NCBI RefSeq assembly: GCF_000382045.1
Contig: NZ_KB907469.1
Span: forward strand, 23,630 to 87,629
Source of the DNA: Variovorax atrisoli 110B
GTDB taxonomy: Bacteria > Pseudomonadota > Gammaproteobacteria > Burkholderiales > Burkholderiaceae_C
Direction: 5' to 3'
DNA length: 64,000 nt
The position numbers and the translations under genes are program-made. Of this stretch, positions 9,367 through 16,232 are shown one piece after another. The notes under the pieces are model-generated. The model searched no databases. It was not told the origin of the DNA and saw only the letters and a list, made by a program, of their open reading frames with translations. Numbering within the stretch: position 1 is the first letter of the stretch; every line of letters begins with the position of its first letter.

Positions 9367-9576
9367 GTGAAAGCCGCAACGATCCGCATCTACAGCACTT
9401 GCCCCGCATCGGGCAACGTGTTCGTGCGCATCGCTTCGCACGATGGCCTCGGCCTGCAGCCGCTGCTGCAGCAGCAGCAATTCAATCAACTCCCGTATCC
9501 GACGTCCATGCCGCAGGCCAATCTGTGGCCGTGCGATTACCAGGATCAGGTGCAACCGGGTGGAGGGCGCGCATAG
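9367..9576 (+). CDS. Small hypothetical protein, GTG start
   Basis: A 69-residue ORF opening with GTG at 9367, preceded by AGGA at 9357-9360 with good spacing. The product is Gln/Pro-rich, with a QQQQ run and a PYPTSMPQ segment, and has no recognisable domain. A possible promoter lies just upstream and a strong hairpin 30 nt downstream, so the unit looks like a free-standing small transcript. It could be a real small protein or a noncoding RNA with a chance frame. Confidence 0.4.
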   Translation: MKAATIRIYSTCPASGNVFVRIASHDGLGLQPLLQQQQFNQLPYPTSMPQANLWPCDYQDQVQPGGGRA

Positions 9577-9606
9577 GCGCAGACCTCCCAAGCTCTCTCT
9601 CGAACA

Positions 9607-9643
9607 GAAGAGGCCCGGACACCGTGAGGTTCCGGGCCTCTTC
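9607..9643 (+). terminator. Rho-independent terminator hairpin
   Basis: A 13-bp perfect stem, GAAGAGGCCCGGA pairing with TCCGGGCCTCTTC, encloses an 11-nt loop and is followed within two bases by TTTT. It ends the small transcript and separates it from the tRNA array. Confidence 0.8.
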
Positions 9644-9740
9644 GTTTTCATGCCATTCGTTCACGAGCAGCGATCGTGCTGCCCGCACGCCCTTGTGAGT
9701 GCTCCTTAAAAATTCGCGACAGCCAATGGTTTCCTTTTCA

Positions 9741-9817
9741 GCCCCGGTGACGCAACTGGTAGACGTGTCCGCCTTAGAAGCGGAATTCTGGGAGTTCGAG
9801 TCTCCCCTGGGGCACCA
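9741..9817 (+). tRNA. tRNA-Leu(UAG)-like, short variable loop
   Basis: The acceptor arms GCCCCGG and CTGGGGC pair (one G-U) and are followed by ACCA. The anticodon stem TCCGC/GCGGA holds loop CTTAGAA, giving anticodon UAG (Leu). The D-arm (AACTGGTAGACG) and T-arm (GGGAGTTCGAGTCTCCC) look like tRNA-Leu. The variable region is only ATTCT (5 nt), whereas bacterial tRNA-Leu is class II with a long variable stem. The gene is therefore either a deletion derivative or an atypical tRNA. It is the first of eight tRNA-like genes. Confidence 0.75.
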
Positions 9818-9822
9818 ATTTC

Positions 9823-9901
9823 TCTGGGTGTAGTGTCAATCTGGTAGACGGCCTGCCTTGGAAGCAGGAGGCTGCAGGTTCAAATCCTGCCACTCAGACC
9901 A
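9823..9901 (+). tRNA. tRNA-Pro(UGG)
   Basis: Acceptor TCTGGGT pairs with ACTCAGA (one G-U) and is followed by CCA. Anticodon stem CCTGC/GCAGG holds loop CTTGGAA, giving anticodon UGG. The T-arm GCAGG-TTCAAAT-CCTGC is intact. The D-region is longer than usual and the 5' base is T rather than the C typical of bacterial tRNA-Pro. It starts 5 nt after the Leu-like gene. Confidence 0.75.
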
Positions 9902-9922
9902 TCTTTTCTCTTTCGTTTTTTT

Positions 9923-10000
9923 GTGCGTGTGTAGCTCAACTGGCAGAGCACTGGACTCCAAACCCAACGGTTGAAGGTTCGAATCCTTCCGCGCGCGCCA
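9923..10000 (+). tRNA. tRNA-Trp(CCA)-like with imperfect anticodon stem
   Basis: Acceptor GTGCGTG pairs with CGCGCGC through two G-U pairs, then GCCA. D-stem GCTC/GAGC and T-stem GAAGG/CCTTC are good. The anticodon loop CTCCAAA gives CCA (Trp), but its stem is CTGGA against CCCAA. Only three of five pairs form, with mismatches at the first and last positions. The normal bacterial sequence would be close to CTGG-x/x-CCAG. The gene may be degenerate or depend on modification. Confidence 0.65.
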
Positions 10001-10013
10001 ACCGATTTTTGCC

Positions 10014-10088
10014 GGCCCTTCGCCTAGTGGTCCAAGGCACCGGGTTTTGATCCCGGGATCCAAGGTTCGAATCCTTGAGGGCTTGCCA
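10014..10088 (+). tRNA. tRNA-Gln(UUG)-like with weak acceptor stem
   Basis: Anticodon stem CCGGG/CCCGG is perfect with loop TTTTGAT, giving anticodon UUG (Gln). T-stem CAAGG/CCTTG is perfect. The acceptor is poor: GGCCCTT against AGGGCTT gives G-U at the first two positions, a C-C mismatch at 3-70 and one more G-U. Discriminator G and encoded CCA are present. It looks like a diverged tRNA-Gln. Confidence 0.65.
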
Positions 10089-10109
10089 GCTTTCTCTTTT
10101 CCTTCTTTC

Positions 10110-10185
10110 GTTCCGCTAACTCAGTGGCCAGAGTGCCTCCCTGTCCAGGAGGAAGCCAGGGGTTCGACTCCCCTGCGGAACGCCA
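10110..10185 (+). tRNA. tRNA-Asp(GUC)
   Basis: Acceptor GTTCCGC/GCGGAAC is perfect, followed by GCCA. Anticodon stem CCTCC/GGAGG holds loop CTGTCCA, giving anticodon GUC (Asp). T-stem AGGGG/CCCCT is perfect. It is clearly different in sequence from the standard tRNA-Asp at 50688-50764, so this is an additional isoacceptor of another origin. Confidence 0.75.
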
Positions 10186-10211
10186 TTCGTCAAACGACTT
10201 TTGCTTTCGAT

Positions 10212-10297
10212 GGATCGTGAGCAGCACTGGCGACTGCAGCGGGCTGTAACCCCGTCTCCTTCGGGAATACTTCGTTCGACTCGAAGACGATCCACCA
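10212..10297 (+). tRNA. tRNA-Tyr(GUA)
   Basis: Acceptor GGATCGT/ACGATCC is perfect, followed by ACCA. The anticodon loop CTGTAAC gives GUA (Tyr) on the stem GCGGG/CCCGT. A long class II variable arm around CTCCTTCGGGAAT is present, as expected for bacterial tRNA-Tyr. T-stem CTTCG/CGAAG is intact. This is one of the best-formed members of the array. Confidence 0.8.
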
Positions 10298-10323
10298 ACG
10301 ACGCCATCATCAGGCGTGATTCC

Positions 10324-10397
10324 GGCGTGATGGCAAAGCGGCAGTGCTGCGGATTGCGAATCCGTCCAGCCCGGTTCGACTCCGGATCGCCCCTCCA
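10324..10397 (+). tRNA. tRNA-Cys-bodied gene with anticodon GCG (Arg codon CGC)
   Basis: The body closely resembles bacterial tRNA-Cys: the segment GGCAAAGCGGCAGTGCTGCG, the T-loop stretch CCGGTTCGACTCCGG and discriminator T before CCA. The anticodon loop is TTGCGAA, giving GCG, which reads CGC (Arg), instead of the GCA of tRNA-Cys. Acceptor GGCGTGA/TCGCCCC has a C-C mismatch at 3-70. It may be a pseudogene or a tRNA with conflicting identity, and whether it is charged with Cys, Arg or nothing cannot be told here. Confidence 0.65.
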
Positions 10398-10421
10398 TCC
10401 ACATCCTTCAATCCACTTTCT

Positions 10422-10498
10422 TCCCCGGTAGCTCAGCTGGTAGATGCGGCGCACTGTTAATGCGCAGGTCACACGTTCGATCCGTGTTCGGGGAGCCA
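10422..10498 (+). tRNA. tRNA-Asn(GUU)
   Basis: Acceptor TCCCCGG/TCGGGGA pairs (one G-U), followed by GCCA. Anticodon stem GCGCA/TGCGC holds CTGTTAA, giving GUU (Asn). The T-arm ACACG-TTCGATC-CGTGT is intact. The D-stem GCTC faces GATG rather than GAGC, so two pairs are lost. It is the last gene of the array, 37 nt before the Sir2 start codon. Confidence 0.75.
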
Positions 10499-10535
10499 CA
10501 ATTCAACGGCAGCCACCCAGAAGGAGCACCGAAGC

Positions 10536-11246
10536 ATGAAACCCCAGGTCCAGCCGAACAAGATCGTCGTGCTCTCGGGCTCCGGTGTGAGTGCCGAGAG
10601 CGGCCTGCCTACGTTCCGCGACGCCAAGGGCCTGTGGAACAGCTACTCTTGGCAGGAGCTTGCGAGCCCCGAAGGCTGGCAGCAGCACTCGGAGGCGGTG
10701 CTGGCCTTCTACAACGAGCGGCGCGAGAAGGCGTGGCAGGCGCAGCCCAACGCGGCGCACATGGCGATCGCGTCGCTCGAGCAGGCCTACGAAGTCGTGA
10801 TCGTCACGCAGAACGTCGATGCGCTGCATGAGCGTGCCGGGTCGCGCAACGTGGTGCACCTGCACGGGCAACTTGCCTATGCGCGGGGCACCTCGGAGCC
10901 CGAGCCGAAGCGCTATCGCATCGATGGCGATCCCATTGCCATGGGACAACTCTGTGAAGACGGCACCCAGCTGCGGCCCGACATCGTGTGGTTCGGTGAA
11001 GCGGTGCAGCACTTCGAGGAGGCCGAAGAGCACGTGGCGACTGCGGCACGCGTGCTTGTCGTCGGCACCTCGCTCACTGTCTATCCGGCGGCATCGCTCG
11101 TGCAGTATGCGGACCGCAGCGCGCAGAAGGTGCTCGTCGCACTCGACATGGAGGAGGTGCCGCGAGGCTTCACCTTCATGCAGGGCAGGGCAGCCGAGCT
11201 GGTGCCGGTGCTGGCCGCGAGGTGGTTGAGCGAGGCGGCCTCGTAG
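10536..11246 (+). CDS. cobB: Sir2-family NAD-dependent protein deacylase
   Basis: A 236-residue sirtuin that removes acyl groups from lysines using NAD. Motifs in order: GSGVSAESGLPTFRD (NAD binding, residue 14 onward), TQNVDALHERAG (near 90), HLHG with the catalytic His (near 108), RPDIVWFGE (near 148) and GTSLTVYPAASLV (near 180). The Cys4 zinc site normally found between HLHG and RP is absent; only one Cys is present in that insert. It therefore belongs to the zinc-less sirtuin group. A good SD (AAGGAG) precedes the ATG. It follows the tRNA array directly and ends in its own terminator. Confidence 0.88.
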   Translation: MKPQVQPNKIVVLSGSGVSAESGLPTFRDAKGLWNSYSWQELASPEGWQQHSEAVLAFYNERREKAWQAQPNAAHMAIASLEQAYEVVIVTQNVDALHERAGSRNVVHLHGQLAYARGTSEPEPKRYRIDGDPIAMGQLCEDGTQLRPDIVWFGEAVQHFEEAEEHVATAARVLVVGTSLTVYPAASLVQYADRSAQKVLVALDMEEVPRGFTFMQGRAAELVPVLAARWLSEAAS

Positions 11247-11268
11247 CTTCTCCGAGCGCCTGCAATCA

Positions 11269-11301
11269 AGGGCCCGCCATCGTTTCGATGGCGGGCCTTT
11301 T
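11269..11301 (+). terminator. Rho-independent terminator after the Sir2 gene
   Basis: GGCCCGCCATCG (11271-11282) pairs with CGATGGCGGGCC (11286-11297) around a 3-nt loop and is followed by TTTT. It lies 24 nt after the sirtuin stop codon. Confidence 0.85.
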
Positions 11302-11615
11302 GCATTTGGCGAGAAGCGGGCGAATGAACTGCTTTGGTTCTCTGGTGCAACGCCCAGCCTGATTTCTGATTAACCCTTTTTGATTGCCTCTTCGAGGCAC
11401 GTGAAAAGTGATTCGTGAGAAATGGCGCGATCAGGACAGGAATTCATCTGAATTCAATCCACTTGTCACGGTCCGGTCCGAACATCGCAGGCGGTTGGCC
11501 CGGGAGGCGGCACGACACGAGTGCCGCCATGACCGGATTTCAATCTTGCCGCTGCAGTGGCGGCAAATCTCTACGGTGCCCGGAAGGGGCGCCACAACAA
11601 AAGGAACGATCAATC
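11302..11615. other. Intergenic leader upstream of hcp
   Basis: There is no convincing gene in about 310 nt. It contains an AT-richer stretch at 11360-11385 that could hold a promoter, a small inverted repeat built on two GAATTC sites (11440-11455) and the hcp SD. I could not fix a definite -35/-10 or sigma-54 site by eye. Confidence 0.5.
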
Positions 11616-12098
11616 ATGGCAGTAGACATGTTCATGCGCGTCGAGGGCGCTAACGGCGAATCGAAGGATTCGAACCACAAGGAGTGGACCGACATCAAGT
11701 CGTTCGCCTGGGGCGCCACGCAGCCCGGCAACATGGTCAGCGGCGGTGGAGGCGGTGTCGGCAAGGCCAGCTTCAACGACCTGCAGGTGCTGGCGCGCAT
11801 CGACAAGGCGGCGCCGTCGGTGCTGAAGAACTGCGCGAGCGGCAAGCACCTGGGCAAGGTGGAAGTGTCGGTGTGCAAGGCCGGCGGCTCGCAGATCGAA
11901 TACACCCGCGTCACGCTCGAGGAAGTGCTGGTCACCTCGGTGCAGTACACGGCCGAGCAGGGCTCCGATGCGGTGTTCGTGCAGTACTCGTTCCAGGCTG
12001 CGAAGGTGAAGCAGCAGTACTGGGAGCAGACCGACAAGGGCGGCAAGGGTGCCGAGACGGTGCTGGGCTGGAACATCAAGGAAAACAAGGAAGGCTGA
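11616..12098 (+). CDS. hcp: Hcp, T6SS tube protein
   Basis: A 160-residue Hcp-family protein that forms the hexameric inner tube and is secreted with effectors. Diagnostic features are the MAVDMFMRVEG start, the WGATQPG and GKASFNDL segments, a VEVSVCKAGG strand and the C-terminal VQYSFQAAKVKQQYW. The ATG at 11616 is chosen over the longer frame because AAGGAACG lies just upstream and Hcp proteins start exactly here. It stands alone, away from sheath or baseplate genes, between two terminators, so it is an orphan hcp probably serving a T6SS encoded elsewhere. Confidence 0.93.
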   Translation: MAVDMFMRVEGANGESKDSNHKEWTDIKSFAWGATQPGNMVSGGGGGVGKASFNDLQVLARIDKAAPSVLKNCASGKHLGKVEVSVCKAGGSQIEYTRVTLEEVLVTSVQYTAEQGSDAVFVQYSFQAAKVKQQYWEQTDKGGKGAETVLGWNIKENKEG

Positions 12099-12256
12099 TC
12101 CCTCCCTGTGCGAAACGGGAGCGCGAGGCTTCCGTTTCATCGGGCCTCAGGAGGCGGTCCGTCGCACCGACTTTCGTACGTTGATTCGAATTCCAGGAAG
12201 AGCGGGCAACCCGCATTGAGGGGCCCATCGTCTGGAAGGCTTCAGAGCCGCAAACA

Positions 12257-12291
12257 AAAAGCCCCGCTATCGAAAAAATAGCGGGGCTTTT
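12257..12291. terminator. Bidirectional terminator between hcp and tRNA-Thr
   Basis: A 14-bp perfect stem, AAAAGCCCCGCTAT with ATAGCGGGGCTTTT around a 7-nt loop, has A-runs on one side and T-runs on the other. It can end hcp transcription rightward and tRNA-Thr transcription leftward. Confidence 0.85.
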
Positions 12292-12295
12292 GATT

Positions 12296-12371
12296 TGGTG
12301 CCGGAGAGATGAATCGAACACCCGACCTTCTCATTACGAATGAGCTGCTCTACCGACTGAGCTACACCGGC
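12296..12371 (-). tRNA. tRNA-Thr(CGU)
   Basis: On the minus strand, acceptor GCCGGTG pairs with CTCCGGC (one U-U), followed by ACCA. Anticodon stem GCTCA/TGAGA holds TTCGTAA, giving CGU (Thr). It begins 24 nt downstream of the fbp stop codon, so it may be co-transcribed with or processed from the fbp message. Confidence 0.92.
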
Positions 12372-12395
12372 GAAGCCTCAGATTATAGCCAAAAA

Positions 12396-13406
12396 TCAGG
12401 CCTTCTCGGCGTGGTACTGCGTCAAACGCTCTACTTCGTTTCTAGAACCCAACATCACGCTCACGCGCTCGTGCAGTTTGGTGGGCTGCAGATCCAGGAT
12501 GCGCTGCTTGCCGTTGGTGGCCGCGCCGCCTGCCTGCTCGACCAGCCAGCTCATTGGGTTGGCTTCGTACATCAGGCGCAGCTTGCCGGCCTTTTCGGGC
12601 TCGCGCTTGTCCCACGGGTACATGAAGACGCCGCCGCGCATCAGGATGCGGTGCACGTCGGCCACCATGCTGGCGATCCAGCGCATGTTGAAGTCCTTGC
12701 CGCGCGGGCCTTCCTTGCCGGCCAGGCATTCGTCGATGTAGCGCTTCACGGGCTCGTCCCAGTGGCGCATGTTGCTCATGTTGATTGCGAATTCCTTGGT
12801 GTCGGGCGGAATCTGGATGTCTTCCTGCGTCAGCACGAAGCTGCCCTGTTCGCGGTCGAGGGTGAACATGGCCACGCCGTTGCCGACGGTCAGCACCAGC
12901 GTGGTCTGCGGGCCGTAGATGCAGTAGCCGGCGGCCACCTGCTGGGTGCCCGCCTGCAGGAAGTCGGCTTCCTGTACGCCGGGGTGGTCGTCGGGCTTCT
13001 TCAGCACGCTGAAGATGGTGCCGATGCTGACGTTCACGTCGATGTTGCTGCTGCCGTCGAGCGGGTCGAACATGAGCAGGTACTCGCCCTGCGGGTAGCG
13101 GTTCGGCACTACGTAGATGCTGTCCATTTCCTCGCTGGCCATGGCCGCGAGATGGCCGCCCCATTCGTTGGCCTCGATGAGCACTTCGTTGGCGATGATG
13201 TCCAGCTTCTTCTGGATCTCGCCCTGCACGTTCTCGCTCTCGGCCGTGCCGAGCACGCCGCCCAGCGCGCCCTTGTTGACGGCCTGGCTGATGCTCTTGC
13301 AGGCGCGCGCGACCACTTCGAGCAGCAGGCGCAGCTGGCCGGGAATGAGGCCGTCGGCGCGCTGCTGTTCGACGAGGTAGCGGGTGAGGGAAATCTTCTG
13401 GGCCAT
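12396..13406 (-). CDS. fbp: Fructose-1,6-bisphosphatase class 1
   Basis: A 336-residue enzyme converting fructose 1,6-bisphosphate to fructose 6-phosphate in gluconeogenesis (and in the Calvin cycle if present). The metal and substrate motifs are visible: SEEMDS, the FDPLDGSSNIDVN signature (near residue 110), and the C-terminal KLRLMYEANPMSWLVEQAGG. The start at MAQKIS is preferred over an ATG 18 nt upstream because AGGA is correctly spaced before it and family members begin this way. It is the last protein gene of a minus-strand run with pepN. Confidence 0.95.
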   Translation of the reverse strand: MAQKISLTRYLVEQQRADGLIPGQLRLLLEVVARACKSISQAVNKGALGGVLGTAESENVQGEIQKKLDIIANEVLIEANEWGGHLAAMASEEMDSIYVVPNRYPQGEYLLMFDPLDGSSNIDVNVSIGTIFSVLKKPDDHPGVQEADFLQAGTQQVAAGYCIYGPQTTLVLTVGNGVAMFTLDREQGSFVLTQEDIQIPPDTKEFAINMSNMRHWDEPVKRYIDECLAGKEGPRGKDFNMRWIASMVADVHRILMRGGVFMYPWDKREPEKAGKLRLMYEANPMSWLVEQAGGAATNGKQRILDLQPTKLHERVSVMLGSRNEVERLTQYHAEKA

Positions 13407-13446
13407 GGGATCTGTCCTATGCAATGTTGAGGGTCTGTTCGCGAAA

Positions 13447-13533
13447 CACCGCGGAACCGGCTTTGCCGGGCCGCAGGTGTTGCCCCCTGCAAGGGGGGTG
13501 GCGAAGCGACGCGAAGTGCGCGCAGCCTGGGGG
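13447..13533. repeat. Dispersed ~90-bp intergenic repeat, copy 1
   Basis: This runs from ACACCGCGGAACCGGC to GCCTGGGGGT and contains two small hairpins (CCGGC-N4-GCCGG-like and CCCCCTGCAAGGGGGG-like). Related sequences lie at 37062-37127, 37836-37922 and 41864-41953. Here it sits 5 nt from the pepN stop codon, with its CCTGGGGG end toward the gene. Confidence 0.85.
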
Positions 13534-13538
13534 TGTGC

Positions 13539-16232
13539 TCAGTTTCCTGCCAGGGCGCGGGTCACGACTTCATGCGTGTCCTTGCTCAGGTCGGGCTTGG
13601 CGGCCACGCGGGCAATGGCTTCGCGCGCGGCGCTGCGGTACGGCTCGGCCAGCTTGCTCCAGCGGTCGAGCGCGCGTGCGAGGCGGGCGGCGACCTGCGG
13701 GTTGATGGCGTCGAGCTCGATCACGCGCTCGCTCCAGAACACGTAGCCGGCCGCGTCGGGGCGGTGGAAGGCACCGGGGTTGGCGCTGCAGTAGCTGAAG
13801 ATCACGCTGCGCGCGCGGTTCGGGTTCTTCAGCGAGAAGTCGGGGTGCTTCATCAGCTGCTTCACCAGTGGCAGGATGTCGCCGCCGCGGTCGGGCGCGC
13901 CGGCCTGCAGCGAGAACCACTTGTCGATGACCAGCGCCTCGTCCTTGAAGATGGCGTGGAAGCGAGCGAGCGCCTGCGCCGCCAGCGTGTGGCCCGACGC
14001 CACCAAGGCGTTGAGCGCGTTGAAGCGGTCGGTCATGTTGCCCGCGTCCTTGAAGCGCTGCAGCGTCTTGCCCGGCCACACGACGTCGCCCGAGGAGCGC
14101 GCCGCCAGGCACAGGAAATTGAGCGCCATGCCCGCCAGCGCGCGGCGGCCCGAGGAGGTCGGATCGGGGCTGTAGGCGCCGGTGTCGTGGTTCTCTTCAT
14201 AGGCCCATTGCCAGTCGGCGAAGAGGGCGGTGGCCAGCTGCGCGCGCATGGCTTCGCGCACCAGGTGCACGCGCTGCGGATCGACCACGTCGAGCTGCTC
14301 GGCGATGTAGGTTTCCGACGGCAGCGTGAGCACCAGTTCCTTGAAGGCGGCGTCGAGCTGCGGGTTGCGCAGCACGCTGCGCATGGCGTCGATGTACGCC
14401 TCGTTCAGCACTGGCGTGGTGTCGGTGGCCAGCGCGGCAATGCCGTTCAGCGCGGCGCGCAGGCCAAGGCGCTGGCCGGCTTCCCAGCGGTTGAACGGAT
14501 CGGGGTCGTTGGCCAGCAGGGTCAGCAGCTGGGCGTCGGTGTACTCGAAGTCGAGGATCACCGGTGCGCTGAAGCCGCGCAGGATGGAGGGCACCGGCTC
14601 GGCGTCGAGGCCCACGAAGGTGATCTGCTCGCCGGCGCGCGACAGCACCAGGGGGCGGGTGCCGCGCGTCACGTCGCTTTCGCCTTCGAGCTGCAACGGC
14701 AGTTCGCGGCCGCTGGCGTCGAGCAGGCCGATGTTCACCGGAATGACGAACGGCTCCTTGGTCGGCTGGCCCGGCGTGGGCGGGCAGCTCTGCACCACGC
14801 TCAGGGTGTAGCTGCGGTTCTGCGCGTCGTACACGCCGTGGGCGGCGAGGCGCGGCGTGCCGGCCTGGCTGTACCAGCGCTTGAACTGGGGCAGCAGGCG
14901 TGCGAGTTCCGATTCAGGGTTGGCGTCGGCGATCGCCTGCGCGAAGTCGTCGCAGGTCACGGCCTGGCCGTCGTGGCGCTCGAAGTAGAGCGTGATGCCC
15001 TTCTCGAAGCCCTTGCGGCCGACCAGCGTCTGCATCATGCGCACCACCTCGGCACCCTTCTCGTAGATGGTGACGGTGTAGAAGTTGCTGATCTCGATGT
15101 AGCTGTCGGGCCGAACCGGGTGGGCCATGGGGCCAGCGTCCTCAGGGAACTGGGCGGTGCGCAGCACGCGCACGTCCTCGATGCGCTTGACGGCGCGTGC
15201 CGATGCGTCGGCGCACAGGTCCTGGCTGAATTCCTGGTCGCGGAAGACGGTGAGGCCTTCCTTCAGCGAGAGCTGGAACCAGTCGCGGCAGGTCACGCGG
15301 TCGCCGCTCCAGTTGTGGAAGTACTCGTGGCCGACCACGCTCTCGATGTTGCTGTAGTCGGCGTCGGTGGCGGTGGCCTGGTTGGCCAGAACGTACTTCG
15401 TGTTGAAGATGTTCAGGCCCTTGTTCTCCATGGCGCCCATGTTGAAGTCGCTGGTGGCGACGATCATGAAGCGGTCGAGGTCCAGCGGCAGGCCGAAGCG
15501 GGCCTCGTCCCACAGCACCGAGTTGATGAGCGAATTCATCGCGTGCTCGGTCTTGTCGAGGTCGCCGGCGCGCACGTACACCTGCAGCAGGTGTTCCTTG
15601 CCGCTGCGCGCCTTGATGCGCTGCTCGCGCGCCACCAGCTTGCCCGCCACCAGGGCGAACAGGTAGCTGGGTTTCTTGAACGGGTCGACCCACTTCGCGA
15701 AGTGGCGGCCCTCGGGCAGCTCGCCTTGTTCGACGAGGTTGCCGTTCGACAGCAGCACCGGGTACGCGGCCTTGGCGGCGCGCAGGGTGACGGTGTAGCT
15801 CGCCATCACGTCCGGACGGTCGAGGAAGTAGGTGATGCGGCGGAAGCCCTCGGCCTCGCACTGCGTGAAGAAGGTGTCCTCGCTCACGAACAGGCCCATC
15901 AGCTTGGTGTTCTTGATGGGGCAGCAGGTGGTGAAGATCTCGAGTTCGAAGCTGTCGGGCAGGCCGTCGATGACCAGCTGGTCGCCCTCCATGCGGAACG
16001 ACGCGCCCTGGCCGTTGACCAGCACGCGCGCCAGGTTCAGCTCGTCGCCGTCCAGGCGCAGCGGCTGCACCGGCGCCTCGGGGTTGCGGCGCATCTGCAT
16101 GCGGTTGAGCACGCGGGTCTTGGCGGGGTCGAGGTCGAAGGTCAGGTCGACGGTGTCGATCCAGTAGGCCGGAGCGGCGTAGTCTTCGCGGCGGATGGCG
16201 ATCGGTTGGCCTTGTGCGTCACGTAGCAGCAT
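13539..16232 (-). CDS. pepN: Aminopeptidase N (M1 family)
   Basis: An 897-residue zinc aminopeptidase that removes N-terminal residues from peptides in the cytosol. It shows the exopeptidase motif GAMENKGLN and the zinc site HEYFHNWSGDRVTC with the downstream SLKEGLTVFRD (third ligand Glu), around residues 265-330. The C-terminal helical domain is complete, and the length matches proteobacterial PepN. The ATG at 16232 overlaps the 3' end of the HAD gene by 14 nt, indicating an operon. Confidence 0.96.
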   Translation of the reverse strand: MLLRDAQGQPIAIRREDYAAPAYWIDTVDLTFDLDPAKTRVLNRMQMRRNPEAPVQPLRLDGDELNLARVLVNGQGASFRMEGDQLVIDGLPDSFELEIFTTCCPIKNTKLMGLFVSEDTFFTQCEAEGFRRITYFLDRPDVMASYTVTLRAAKAAYPVLLSNGNLVEQGELPEGRHFAKWVDPFKKPSYLFALVAGKLVAREQRIKARSGKEHLLQVYVRAGDLDKTEHAMNSLINSVLWDEARFGLPLDLDRFMIVATSDFNMGAMENKGLNIFNTKYVLANQATATDADYSNIESVVGHEYFHNWSGDRVTCRDWFQLSLKEGLTVFRDQEFSQDLCADASARAVKRIEDVRVLRTAQFPEDAGPMAHPVRPDSYIEISNFYTVTIYEKGAEVVRMMQTLVGRKGFEKGITLYFERHDGQAVTCDDFAQAIADANPESELARLLPQFKRWYSQAGTPRLAAHGVYDAQNRSYTLSVVQSCPPTPGQPTKEPFVIPVNIGLLDASGRELPLQLEGESDVTRGTRPLVLSRAGEQITFVGLDAEPVPSILRGFSAPVILDFEYTDAQLLTLLANDPDPFNRWEAGQRLGLRAALNGIAALATDTTPVLNEAYIDAMRSVLRNPQLDAAFKELVLTLPSETYIAEQLDVVDPQRVHLVREAMRAQLATALFADWQWAYEENHDTGAYSPDPTSSGRRALAGMALNFLCLAARSSGDVVWPGKTLQRFKDAGNMTDRFNALNALVASGHTLAAQALARFHAIFKDEALVIDKWFSLQAGAPDRGGDILPLVKQLMKHPDFSLKNPNRARSVIFSYCSANPGAFHRPDAAGYVFWSERVIELDAINPQVAARLARALDRWSKLAEPYRSAAREAIARVAAKPDLSKDTHEVVTRALAGN

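Noticed and set aside
9367..10498. Remnant prophage carrying the tRNA array
   Set aside because: There is no integrase, attachment-site duplication, capsid or replication gene nearby, so phage origin cannot be claimed from this window.
13533..16226. An 897-codon plus-strand frame opposite pepN
   Set aside because: pepN has the GAMEN and HExxH motifs on the minus strand, and the plus frame has no recognisable feature.
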